Program-made: the position numbers and the translations under genes
NCBI RefSeq assembly: GCF_015832195.1
Contig: NC_052016.1
Span: forward strand, 30,215,129-30,279,128
Direction of reading: 5' to 3'
From: Motacilla alba alba
Taxonomy: Eukaryota > Chordata > Aves > Passeriformes > Motacillidae
DNA length: 64,000 nucleotides
Shown here: piece by piece, positions 25,355 through 37,106 of the stretch
Layout of the letters: every line of letters begins with the position of its first letter
Numbering within the stretch: position 1 is the first letter of the stretch
Notes under the pieces: generated by a model
The model's input: only the letters and a program-made list of their open reading frames with translations
Told to the model about the DNA's origin: nothing
Database searches by the model: none

Positions 25355-25840
25355 TAATGAAATTTATTAAATAATCAAAGTATGAATTTGTAAAAAGCCC
25401 CAAGCAATTCGACTCTGAGCCAAGCAATCAGAATTGGGGAAACCCAGGGTTTGGCTTCTATCACACCAAAGTCCCTGTGGGTCTCCAAATGTCATTTCTA
25501 AGGGGTTCATTTTATACAGTCTTTTGGGCTCTGGAAGGGGTCCCTTCTTTAGCATATTACTGGAGCTTTTTTTCTTTCTTGCTGCTGCATTTCTCAGAAC
25601 TGGTGAATAATTGCTGAAGTCCTGTCAGGTGAAAATCTTCTGGGATAAACTTCTGGCATCAAATATTATCTAATTGATGATGCCTATCAAATGCCTTCTG
25701 CTGGGGTCTTGTCAGATGAAAAAAAACCCTTGAAATATATATCTCTGGAGACGGTCGTCCTCCTGGTGTTTGAATCGCCATCCTTATTACTTAGCCTGTT
25801 ACTGCTTGTTGCCCGACACTGGGTTTAGCGCACAAAATGC
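25355..25840 (-). repeat. Possible old LTR fragment
   Basis: On the minus strand the segment has a GC-moderate body that ends in an A/T-rich part with AATAAA near 25370, the kind of layout seen at the U3-R-U5 junction of avian LTRs. Clear TG...CA ends, target duplications and an internal region were not found, so this is a weak call. Confidence 0.25.
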
Positions 25841-26045
25841 TGTGGTTTTTAATTTCCTTTAGCACGAATTATTTTATAACATATATTACAATACTTAAGC
25901 TAATATTGCTTAAGACTAAACTTAGTTCACTCTGTACTCTTCCCTTGGTCCAAATTCTTTCTGACTTCGGGGAACCAAGGCTTGATTTGTTACTTGCACT
26001 GCAGTATTAAAGTATTCTGTCCCTCCCCATCAAATAAAGATTTAC

Positions 26046-26410
26046 TTTTTTTTTTTTTTTTTTTAATAAGATTGTAATTTTGTAGTCTTCAGTCATGTTC
26101 ATATTTCTCTGGATATCAGAAGAGTATCTCTGGTGATTGAGGCCCAGAGCTTTAAAGTTGTTTCTGGGATCTCTGTTGTAGAACTCTATCTCTGGAGGCT
26201 CAAATGTGGCCAGATATCCTTCAAGTATATGCCAAATGTTCATCAGCCTCAATAAAGTTATAGAGCTGGAGAAAAAAGCTGCTTAAGTAGATTTCTTCTG
26301 GGAGTCCTGAGGTAGCACTGCTTTTTGAAGTCTCAGCTTGCATAAACCTAAAGCTGCCAGGAACCACTGAGTGGTTTTGGCAAGCATGAAGGAGAGCAAA
26401 CATATTTAAA
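26046..26410 (-). pseudogene. Possible poly(A)-tailed retrocopy
   Basis: A T19 run at 26046-26064 is a poly(A) tail when read on the minus strand. Upstream of it on that strand two overlapping frames (about 26221-26403 and 26007-26252) give protein-like sequence that changes frame near 26230. A tail plus broken frames fits a processed pseudogene or another retroposed RNA. I do not recognise the source gene and found no clear target-site duplication. Confidence 0.3.
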
Positions 26411-29400
26411 TTTAGAATTGGCTGGTTGTATCCTCAGCCCTAGGCTTGCTCTTCACCAAGTCAAACATGAAGAACAGAACAAGAAGGTATTGATAGTCCA
26501 TGCTCTGCTGGTTTCTCATGCTGCTGCTTTTGAGATTTTTTCCCCCTCCCCCCCATTAACAATTTTAGATTAGATCCTTTCAGCTTCTCTGACCACCTCA
26601 GAATGGTTTCCGTAGAGATGTTTCATTAATGCAATGACTGCATTTTGCATACAGAGCGTGTTTTACTGGGTTTAATATTTAATATTTATTTTAACATTGT
26701 AACTATTTTACTGATTTTATCTCTTCCTTTCCTCAGTAGGATTTCTCAAAGAAAGTAACAAGCATAACACTTCTTTGGTGAAACTGAATCCAGCGTCTGC
26801 TTCAGGGATGTGCTCACCTGCTTAATCTTGTATCTTGCTCTGCTGAGATCGATGGGTTCACATTTCATGCAACTGGCACACACTATGATTGCTCTTCCAA
26901 AAACCCTTCCAAACCCTCTTTCCTCTGGGTATTGTGTTTGTGTATGTAGCTTCACTAACAAATAACCTTGGTACAGCACATGGGCTGCTGCAGGGTTCAC
27001 TGCTTTCACACAAACAAAGCAATTTACACATGGATGAGGTCAGAGATAGGTGCCCAGCATCAGCAGTGACCAGCTTTTAGCCATTCTCTTTAGAGGGCTG
27101 GCTTTGCCTTTGGCTCACACCTACAGTCTGAATGTCTGTGCCCTTCCCAGCTAATCTGGGACCATACTCCCTTGCAGGGAGTTATGTTATCTTAGGGAAC
27201 CTTGCCTTTTGGGACAAGTATTCCTGCAGCACAGAAGTGTCTCTGCCTTTTCCTTAGATGAGAGTTTTAACAGGCTTGTCCTAATCTCTTAGGGGCAAGG
27301 GGGAAGGCACATTGTACAGGGGCACGTTGAGGGCTGGATACAAACAGGACATTGGGCAATGCAGCTATGAGGTGTTTTGGTGAGCAAAGCACCTCTTTCT
27401 GCCATGAGCTTTGAGCAGAGCTTGTGAGAAAGCTTGAGCTACCACTGTATTTATTTCTCCTCCTCCTTCCTTCTGGTTTAACTGTTCTCTGATACCACAC
27501 TGGCTCACACAGAAAGCCAGAGTGACCTATGAAACACAGGGACTCTGGTGAGGGCTGAGCAGCAAACACTAAGAAATGATCTTAGGGTTTGGCTGGAAGA
27601 TTTGTTTATATGTTTGCTTTTGCCTTGGGCAAAGGACATTGTGAAAAGAAATGGATCTAGAACTAAGATGGGAGTTTATATGAAATGGGAATAACTAAAA
27701 AAGGGTGCCAGGAAAAGCAGCAGAAATGTATAGGACAACAGCACTAGTTAGAAACTGAAGATGGGGTAGGAAAACTAATGTGAAAGCAATCAAGTCCCCT
27801 TTTCCTACATCCTCTCACATGTAGTTGTACACGAGGCTCACCTTGTCTTCACACAAAACACAGCCTGTTCCTGTGGGATTTTGTGTAGGTGTGGAGATCC
27901 ACCCTCAGAGCTGCTTGCCACTTAGCTAGCTCTGCTTGAGGAAAAAGAGAGTTGCTAGGAGAGTACTAGGGACAGATAAAAAATAATACTGGATTGCAGA
28001 CATACTTGCATCATCCCAGCCCCAGCAGAAGGCAAACTCAGCTCCTGTAAGAGAAAATGAGATTGCTCCTCAGGCGATTGAAGAAGTGTTGGTCTCTGGT
28101 ATAAACCAGAGGTTTGGCAAAGGAAAACTACCAATTCAGCACTCGTGCTGGGGTTTTTTGACACCATTAAAATATCTAAACCCATTTTAATAGTGGAAAA
28201 ATACCTGACTTTTAAAATAAGATTATAAAAGGTTTCAAGGAATATCTGGGAGAGTAGGAGACACTAATCTTCAGGTTTCAAGAGTCTGGAATGAGGAATC
28301 TGCTGACAAGGTTTTCAGGTAGGTCACAGAACAGCAGGCTGTCCTGTGGACCTGAGATAGACTGTCCCTGGCCTACTCACTGGAAAAGCTCAGAATAAAA
28401 AGACTGAAAAATCACTGTGCAGTTGAGGAACCCATTCAACTCCTTTGTGGAAAATTATGCTGGAACATCAGAAACGTGGGGGTCTTCTCTAGCTAAATCT
28501 GTATTTAATAATAGACCTATTGTATAGGTACGTACTATGGGCTCGTTTAGAGTTACCAGGAGGCTGTTGTTCTTTCTGGCATTGTACAGTGCTAAAAATC
28601 TCACTCCCTATATGTGAATGCATGTAAAAACGTGTTTGTGGCTATTTATATAAAATGAGGGGGAGGATGAAACGGTGCTGGTTATTTCTGAAAACTCCTC
28701 TACAACAAATCACCCATGTTTCTGTCTAGATAGAGTGTACATGTTGGTCTAATACATGGTATATTTCAAAAATAAATTTATTTCTTCAGAAATAGTGGTC
28801 ATTCTAAAAACACTGTCCTCCCTGAGGATGGAGCCCATGTCTTTTTTTTGGAGCCACCATTTATCAATATTTTGGTTATAATTTGGTTATGTCATCTGAG
28901 ACAGAATGTTCAGTTACTGAAAGGATAGAGGAGGAGAGGTACTTCAGCACTGCAAGGAATTTTGTTATATACTTGGTAATATTTGTTTTAATTTTTTCAG
29001 AAGCAACATAGTAGAACTTGCTGTTAAGTAACTCTTAACAGCTTCTGAAAACTTCCTTTAAATCATGGATTTCCATTTGGTTTGCCACCTTAGAAAAATA
29101 GAAAGTGGTTAGCCATCCTTGCCAGAGGTAATCTGCATGTTTAGTCAATGCAACAATGGTATAATAAAAAAAGTCAATTAATCATGTTTTTGTGATTTTT
29201 TTTTCCTTTTCAATTTTAAAGATAAAAAAATCATTCACATAGAGACATAAACACTCTAAAGGAACAAGCTTAGAGAAAAACTCCCCTACTCCAAGTTTTG
29301 GTGTTCCCTTCCACATCATCTCACATTCAAACTGAGTATTAGACATGGCTGAATCAGGACAGTTTTATGACTAATTCACATGGACTCCCAATTCTGCATA

Positions 29401-30317
29401 TAGCATTCTCTGTCTTTCGGGGAGCGTAATGAACCAAATAAGAGAACAATGAAGAATCAACTCCACTGTCAGTCTCATGCAGTCAAACGAACTTTGTCCT
29501 TCTTCCTTATGTTACACGTTTATTTGTCACTTTTTTTTTTTTCAATTTACAAAATAAGCCTATGCTGTGTGTTTACATACTATGTCTATGATGTGGCTGT
29601 ACATACAAAACTGTTGGAAAAAATACATAAAACTGGTATATGGAGGGACTGCAGTATGTTCTTGCATTGCAGATTAGAGGTCTCTCCTCATCAGATCTTA
29701 TCTGGAAATGACTGAACTCGATGTATATTTAAAGAATCAGCCGTATAGTAGGTAAGCAAGTGACAATTTCACTAATTGAAAATAATATGTAGTACTTAGA
29801 TTTTTAAACAACTCTATTGTTTTTCCAAGACTCAGGAATGCCTTGGAATGAAGATTTTTTTGCTCTGTTCTTAGGTCTAGCACTTACTAGTAATTTAAAA
29901 ACAGATGTGGCACTCAGTTTCTGCGTCAGTCTACTCATTATCTGATGGTATGTAAGATTTATGAATAGCTAATTTCTGGGGTTATCATAAAGTATTTAAA
30001 ATTGTCATTATGCAACCAGATATTCAGGTAGGAAAGGCAATCTAAATGATAGGTTTTGTCAGCTGGAGGTAGTGAAACTCAAGGTTATTGACCCTTGGAA
30101 ATGACAAAATTCTGTAAAAAGAAGGCGTTTCCACTTGGTAACAGAAAAAAAGGTAGAACTTTCTATACAACAAATTTTTTTTTTACATTTTGAGGGGGAA
30201 AACGTTCAGCTATTTTCTTTATTTAAAACACATACTAGTTTCTCTGGGAATTTAATTTCTAGAGATTTTCCAGGCTACATCCAAGCATTTAAGAATAGTT
30301 GTTTAACCTTGGTACAG
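26411..30317. other. Non-coding stretch between possible retrocopy and block A1
   Basis: No gene or clear element recognised. Open frames are 60-100 codons, without domains. An A/T-rich character is evident from about 28.5 kb onward. Confidence 0.4.
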
Positions 30318-32853
30318 AGAGTGGATTTGGTAAACCACGACCCTGCCACCTTGAGCAAGGGATCTTGGGCCTTTCTGACTCCTAAAAAAGACTTGTGTTC
30401 ATACAATTGCTTTGGAGCTGTGCAATGATATCTGCTTCCCTTTGGGTTAGTGTTAGGGACCCCAAGGCTTTCCTAATCTGAAATGACAGAACACGTGGTC
30501 TGTCCTGGGGCCAGGCCACACAGCTCGTGCACGGTCTGCAGATCCAGATAGATGGGTGCCTGGGGGTGTTACTCTTTGCCCTGTTTGCCCCATGGCAGGG
30601 GCAGCAGAAGCCGTGCTACAAAACCAGATTAAAATCAGTTGTCAGTGCTTCTCCTCTCCTTGACAGAGCAAATCTCTCTGACATGCTAATGCCGTGTGGT
30701 GTCCTGTTGAAGTCTTGAGATGTTCTCAGCTTGTAGGAGTTTAGCGGAAGCCTGTTGGAGTTCTCATGCAAGTCTCCTGAGGCTTTCTTTGGCCAGGAGA
30801 AATGAACTGGGCCCAGAATCAAGATAAGCTCTTGGGAACTGTGACACTTCTATATTGAATTTTTGTCTGAGGGGATCACAGTTGTCTTGGTTAGGAGAGA
30901 AGTGTCAAGCTGTAATTACAGTTTTGGGATGGTGCATCTTTGAGTCATTGTGCCATTGATTCATCTGTTAGACCGACTTCAGGACAGTTCTGCCAGCACT
31001 GCCCAGTTCAGCAGCAGGCCCTTAGCATTTGTGTCTCCATGCTGAATTATTGAAGAGTGTTGCTGGAGAACGGTGTCACAGTGCTCCTGAATTTCAGTGC
31101 TCAGTGATCCTCTGTGCATCTCTGTGCATCTACTCTGTTGAAGTAGAAAGCCCCTGTGTTTATTTCATATACCTTACAAATACTTCCCTTGCTGGGAGAC
31201 ACTTTGGGTGAAAGATACCCAGGTGACTCAGACAACAGTCCTAGAGGTCTCTTGTACCAGAACTCACAGCAGCTCATAGCAAACCCATTTGGTTCTAACA
31301 ATATTCTTTGATTTCCTGTACTCTGCTAATCAGTTGATAATGTAAGGATATGAAGAAGACCAGTGATGGACTTGAATTGGAAATTAGAGAATAACAAGCT
31401 TATCTTAGCATTGATTACATAAATAAACATGGACGAGAGTCTTAAAGATTGGCAAACTCTGGCAAACATTTAAAATGAGTATTTCAAATATGACCTGTCT
31501 TTGTGCTCAGTAGAAAGCATCTTATGTACACTCATCGTCTGGTTCAGAACCGAGAGGGAATCGTTTCCATTCTCCTCATCTGAGCTGGGCCAAGAGCATG
31601 ACACAAGGCAAGCACAGATTGAATTTCTGTCCTTGTATATGGCATCCCACCTTCTCTACTGTGAAAGGGATAAGGATTGTGAAGATTGCTATAGAAACTC
31701 TCTTGACATTTTAACTGTTCCAGCCCTTGGCTACTTTTCCTGTACCTTATTCACCAGCTGGTGACCACAGAGGCCATTTCCGTGCAAACAGTAATTTTGT
31801 TTTATTACCAAATATAGTGGTATTGAGATGATCTAGACTGAGAGCCCTGGAATCTGGTGTCTTCTCCCTACAGAGCGATTCTATCCTGAATACCTTCAAA
31901 ACTAGATTTTCCTCTTAGGATTTACCTCTGTTCTAATGGGTACCAGCAGAGGAAGCAAGAAGGGAAATAAATTGAGATCCTTATTACCTGAAGTGTGGCT
32001 TAGGAAAGCACGCAGAGGAGTTTATGAAGCACAGGAGAAGCTGAGTGATTGGCATTTCAGTTCATCCAGAGAGTGATTGGGTAGGGATGCCAGTTTTGGC
32101 CCCTGTCCTGGTTTAGGGCAAATTTGGGAGAAAATCTCCAAAAGGGGGCCCCTCCAGAAAGCAAACCCACACAGCCCCTCCCCCCAACCGGTTCAGGAAG
32201 GATTCCTTGGAAGGAAGAGGAAAGAACCTGCTTATTTAACAGAACCCCCTCCCCCCCCCCCCCCCCCAGCACACAGAATGAACAATACCGGATGAGAACA
32301 CTCTTTCACCGCTCTGAAAAGGATGACAAGTTCAGACAGTCTCTTGGGAATGGTTGCTCTGTTGTTGGTCCCTCCGGCACTGGGGATGGCTGCTGCAGGC
32401 CACAAAGTGCAAACTCTTGGTGTTTCCCAGATCCCAGTCTGGAGCAGGTTCAAGTAGTTCCAAAAAAGGGAAAGAAAAACAGTCCAGGGAAAAATTCAGA
32501 CTGCTTAGCTAAACTAATTAATGAGCAGAAGCAAAAAGCAAGAGCAAAGCAGGAGCAAAGCAGAAGCAAGAGCAAAAGCCAAGCAAAAAACCAAGCCAAA
32601 AAGCAAAAGTCGCACTATGTACTGCCTGTCTCCGTGTCCCACCAGCTGTGGGGGAGCTGACTGATAACAAAACCAAAACAAAACATTCACTCCTCAGAGC
32701 CAGTCTTGAAGTCACAGAACATAGTATCCAGCATAAACAGAATACACAAATGGGGATACAAGCATCATAACGTCACCCTAGGACAGCCCCTTAGTAGGGT
32801 CTAAGTCTTACAGTGAGGTCCAAAAGTTTTGGCTTGGGTCCATTGGCTGGCCT
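30318..32853. repeat. Segmental duplication block A, copy 1
   Basis: This block matches 52285-54690 in the same orientation over its whole length. The core (about 30490-31720 against 52480-53730) is nearly identical by eye, down to the same chance open frames. Two insertions distinguish the copies: a solo LTR at 32104-32785 here, and a different one at 53751-54276 in copy 2. I see no gene in the block. It lies about 13 kb left of the B1 chemokine block, whereas A2 lies about 0.6 kb left of B2. Confidence 0.9.
32099..32790. mobile_element. Solo LTR with 5-bp target duplication (682 bp)
   Basis: The element runs 32104-32785, beginning TGTCCTGG and ending CCTAGGACA, so its ends are imperfect inverted repeats with TG...CA. 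The bases GCCCC at 32099-32103 are repeated at 32786-32790. Block A2 keeps the uninterrupted site near 54615, where GGGCCC runs straight into TTAGTTCGG. The insert contains a C-run at about 32247-32267. No internal retroviral sequence is present, so it is a recombined (solo) LTR. The 178-codon frame inside it is not a gene. Confidence 0.88.
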
Positions 32854-35800
32854 AAAGCACTCCTTTCATGTTGAACAGTTGGACAGATGTTTTCATAACT
32901 CTCTGATGCTACTACTCTACAGATGGTATGGGAGTGGTACAGGCTTCTTTTTTTTTTGGCCATATATCAGTTTCTTGGCCATTAGCAGAATTCTTCATGA
33001 TTTCGGATGTAGATTGCATAGTGTCAGTTGTTACAAAGGATTCTTTTGCATCAGTAGCAGTAGTCCAAGAGGTTTTGAAGTCTAAATAATTTGTGATCAA
33101 TGTGCAGCATGCTCGGATACATTCTGTGTTTTCCCCATCATATCACATGTGGGATCTACTGCTGTTTCAGTGGAAAATTCCTCTGTTGAACAGTTAACAA
33201 AAAGCAAAACTGCTTTTGATGACACAAGGACCATTTGTATTGTGTAGTTAAGGAGAATTTTGTTTACACTCATCTTAGCAAGTAAAGCTGGCAGACAATG
33301 TCTTCTGGTGTAATGGCTTTGTAGAGACCCTGATGAAAAGACTGTGCAACTCTGCATCCCATAGAAACACAGGAGACCCAAATAGTCACTGTGCCTGCCC
33401 TAGCAAGGCTGAGCTTCACTAGCTATTTCAAGTGATCAAACATGCCTGCAGCCATCTGTTTGGGTGCTTGGACTTTTTTTTCTTGAAACCTTTTAATTTA
33501 AAATCAGTTAGACAAATGTTTTCAGAACTAAAACCAAAGCGATTTAACAGATAATTTTGTGAGTTAACCTGTGAGTTTAAACTTCAGGAATACGTCCATT
33601 AGCTAACCCAAAAGTTAATAGAGCATTTGTATTATACTAAAGTATCTGGCCTGTTGTAAGGAGGGGCATTCCTTTGCCTGTCTGGAAGGAGTTTATAACA
33701 GGATTACAGTTAGCTCTGTAACTCTAGCTGATTTGATATGAGGCCCAAAAAGAGAGATGGAGCAGATCACATAAAAATGCAACCTCATACAGTATTATTT
33801 CATTCTTGGCACTTCTTTTGCCTTCTTGTCTTGCCTAACTGTGTGTGGAGGATCACTGACTCCACTCTGACTGTACCAGCTTGTATTTGGAGTCATGGAA
33901 GAAGGACATTATGAATCTTGTGCAGTACTGGTTGCCTGGCCCCCCAGGAGCAGAAGCGGAAAGGCAGTAATTCATAGAGTGCTGAATAAATCCAGGAGAG
34001 AACTTGGCAGAGAAAAGGAGCTGAAGGTTAGTTGATCTGAACAATCTCAAATTAACATGCACCACCTGCCTACTCCCCCCTCCCCCTATCAGATTTGAAT
34101 CATCTCTTCTGAAGCCTAGAAGTGCTTTCCAGTAACCCACATTATCAACAACAACAAAAAAAATCCTATGGGAATAAACAGCTAAAGCAACCATGATTTT
34201 GTTAGTCAAAACTACTGGGCCAAACTCTGCATGTCCTCCATCTGTATTCTGTTAAATTACTCTTGGCATCAAAAGGAATAATTTTTCTTGAGTCAAAGGA
34301 TAGTGATGGCATGGTGCTGCTGGGCTGCGTGAGCATGTCTGGATAGGTTTGCTATTTGACTGTGAGAGGATCATCAACATTTGTCTCTCAGTCCGTGAGA
34401 AAGGAGCCATGACTTGTGTTTGCCAAGTGAAAAAAATCACCCCAAATGAATAGCCAGAAGGACCGAAAATCACAGCTGAACTGTCAGACAAGAATTGGAG
34501 AAATTAACAAGACTGCATGATTTGTCTGTACAATCTACATTTTAAAAAGATGGTCTGGCAGCATTTTAAAGAATATTAGGAGACTTGGAAGATGTGAGTT
34601 TTTGTCTGTGTTCACTGTACTCTGGGAAGCTCTCACCAGCCTCCCTCCTCCTTCAGTGCTGCCTGTGAGGACAGCTCTGTGGGTAAGAAGAGCAAGCCCC
34701 AGATGGCAGCAGGTTGATGGGGATAACCTGGCAGAAAGGGAGTCTTCATGGAACCCTTAGAAGTAGCATTGCTTATTCCATCAGAAGTACAGGATAAGGC
34801 TTCTTTTGTTTATTTTGGAACCTTGGAGGTAGGTGGGTAGTGTCGATGGCAAATTTTATCTGAAATAGAAGAGAGGGGAGAAACTCTATAAGTTTCTGTA
34901 ACCCATAAGGCTGCAAACTTTTAGTAAACTGAAATAATGCTCTACTTCAAGTGTCTTTATCTGATGGCGGGCTTAGACTATAGTAGGACAGACTGCCCAT
35001 CCCTTCTTTGATGCTCTTCTATATATAAAGGGAGTTTAGATACCCCAAAGGATCTTAGCACATTTGGCAGCTTTTTCAAAGTTGTAAGGAAAAAGTTGTA
35101 GCTTAGTTGATTTATAAAATATATGCTTTTCATTGAGTGCTAGAATTGCAAACTTCCTAGATTTTAGCATCCTTTCTTATTTTGCTTACTGAGTTCTCAG
35201 TAAGCTAATTATGTTACAGCCCATTCAAAACAGCCATGTATATACCCTGTGCAGCTCTTAAACATTTGCTGAAAGGTATAACAGGTGGTTGGGTGGCAGG
35301 TGGTCATAAATAATCCTTTACTGTATTAAGTTATGATTCAAACATGCAGCTAAATTGTTCTCTGTCTCCTTTCCCTGCTCTTCTGTGAAGATGGTGTCTG
35401 TGGGTTTTTCTGAGGGCAGTGCATAGTGGGCATCATGACATTGTGAACAGTGAAGCAAGCAAGATAATTTCCACAATTGTTATCTGAGTAAAAATGAGGT
35501 TTTTTTGGACCTTCCCCCAACCACCTTTTGATCATTGTGGCTTCCCTATTCTATATTTTCCCCTCCATTAGCCCCATTTAACCAGCCCACAACTTTGTCA
35601 TAGGTGCAAATGTCAAGTGGCTTTAAAAATGAATCAGATAACTCTGGGGCATCTGATTTTCTCCATCTCTGTATTTGCTCTCTAAAATGCTCTCTGTAAT
35701 TACTTGGTATGGGCTAAGTTTGACTAATTAGTAAGATATAAGTGTAAATTGAATTACTGGAACTTACTTGGTTCCTCAGCCACATTTCAGACTTCTCACA

Positions 35801-36690
35801 TATTTTTCCTTAGTTGTAACAGCTAATATGTTCAGTACCTCATCCCACACCATATTAGCATCATTGCCAGGATTTATGGGGGTTTCCAAGAGTACTAATT
35901 TCTCATTTGGTCTCAAATTAGACCAAAATGCAAACTTTATAAGGACAAATTTTATTTCATTATCCAGGAAATTAGTCTTTTTCATTTATTTAATTTTCAA
36001 ACCTTCAAGGATATTTTATGTTTAAGGTTGTATTATCTATAAGTGTTAAGTTATAAAAGACAATAGAAATTTAAAGGTAAAGATTATTTTAAAATTTAAA
36101 TATGAACTATAAATACAAATGTAGACAGATGAAACAACTAAATCTTTGAGGATTTCTGTGGGATTTACTATTGATATTGCCAACCCAATCGTTTGCCAAG
36201 GTAAAAATTAATTTGCAAAATGTTTTGGTCTACCTGAGACTTCTTTTTTAATTTCAGCAAAATCTCAACTATTGATAGTTGAGGAATATGTCATCTTCAG
36301 CTGTATGAGCAGGAGTCCTTACTGGAGTGAAATAATATAGTTGTGTGGCTTCAAGGAGCTGTTTTGGTTTATTCAATGAGCTTGGATTTACTCAAAGGGC
36401 TCTGGAGCCTCAGACAGCTCAAACCCCATTTTTCCATCTAATTAGTGATGGCCAGTATGATAAACACACCCCTCCTCACATGATGTGGTTACAGCTGGAT
36501 GTCTCTGAACCTCATGCAGTTGCCAATTCCCAGAAAACACAAGCAGAGGTGTAAGGTTGAATGGAGCCAATGTTTTTTCAGAGACTTCCTTCCTGCCTAG
36601 TTATTTACAGCTTCAAGTAGTTTGTGTGCACATGGTGAGCTTGCTGTTTGTTGCTGTATTTGGTGCCCTGTTTAGTCACTTGCTGGAGGG
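32854..36690. other. Unit-1-specific sequence, no gene seen
   Basis: This is the start of about 12.9 kb that lies between A1 and B1 but has almost no counterpart between A2 and B2. No exon or clear element was recognised in this part. Confidence 0.45.
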
Positions 36691-36698
36691 TTGTTCTG

Positions 36699-37106
36699 TC
36701 ATTTATATATGGATTTAAGAGTGACTGTGGCACTCAGAGTGCTGTAGGGATTGGGGATAACTTCAGGAATATGAGTAGCCTTGGGAGTTGGTTTAGGAGG
36801 GATCATAGCCCTGAGGGTACATTTGAGGAAGCCTCTGTAGCTGGGCCAGAGTGGGGTGCTCATGGAGCCTTGTGAATCCATCTGGAAGATAATGTGGTCG
36901 TGGGACAAGTTTCAGAAGTGGGCATGGTCTCTGGAAAAAATGCATTCTTTGATGCATTTGTCTAGCCCTTTGTGTATGTTGGAAATGACATACACTGCTC
37001 TGCTGGAAGGTCTTTTTTTTGAGCTCTCATCTGATATTTCCTTGGCAGCTTGCTCCCACTGGATATTAGTCCTCACATAGTTCTTGTGGTGTGCTGGGTA
37101 AGGAAC
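36699..37106 (-). pseudogene. Exon-like open frame behind a strong splice acceptor, one in-frame stop
   Basis: On the minus strand a pyrimidine-rich tract ending TTCTCTTCTGCAG (ending about 37107) is followed by a frame starting VPYPAHHKNYVRT that stays open for 68 codons to TGA at 36912-36914. The same frame then runs another 70 codons, with Pro-rich, protein-like sequence (PPKPTPKATHIPEV), to a stop at 36699-36701. About 139 codons with a single stop behind a good acceptor suggests a terminal exon or a decayed one. I do not recognise the family, and no upstream exon was found. Confidence 0.4.

Noticed and set aside
30527..31764. Several frames conserved between block A copies
   Set aside because: The blocks are nearly identical everywhere, on all frames, so conservation of frames carries no evidence for coding.
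32124..32660. 178-codon plus-strand open frame
   Set aside because: It lies wholly inside the solo LTR at 32104-32785, spans the C-run as a proline run, and shows no domain.
32990..33030. 12-base match to exon 2 of the chemokine (GATTTCGGATGT)
   Set aside because: Similarity does not extend beyond the 12 bases in either direction, so a relic exon 2 here is not supported.
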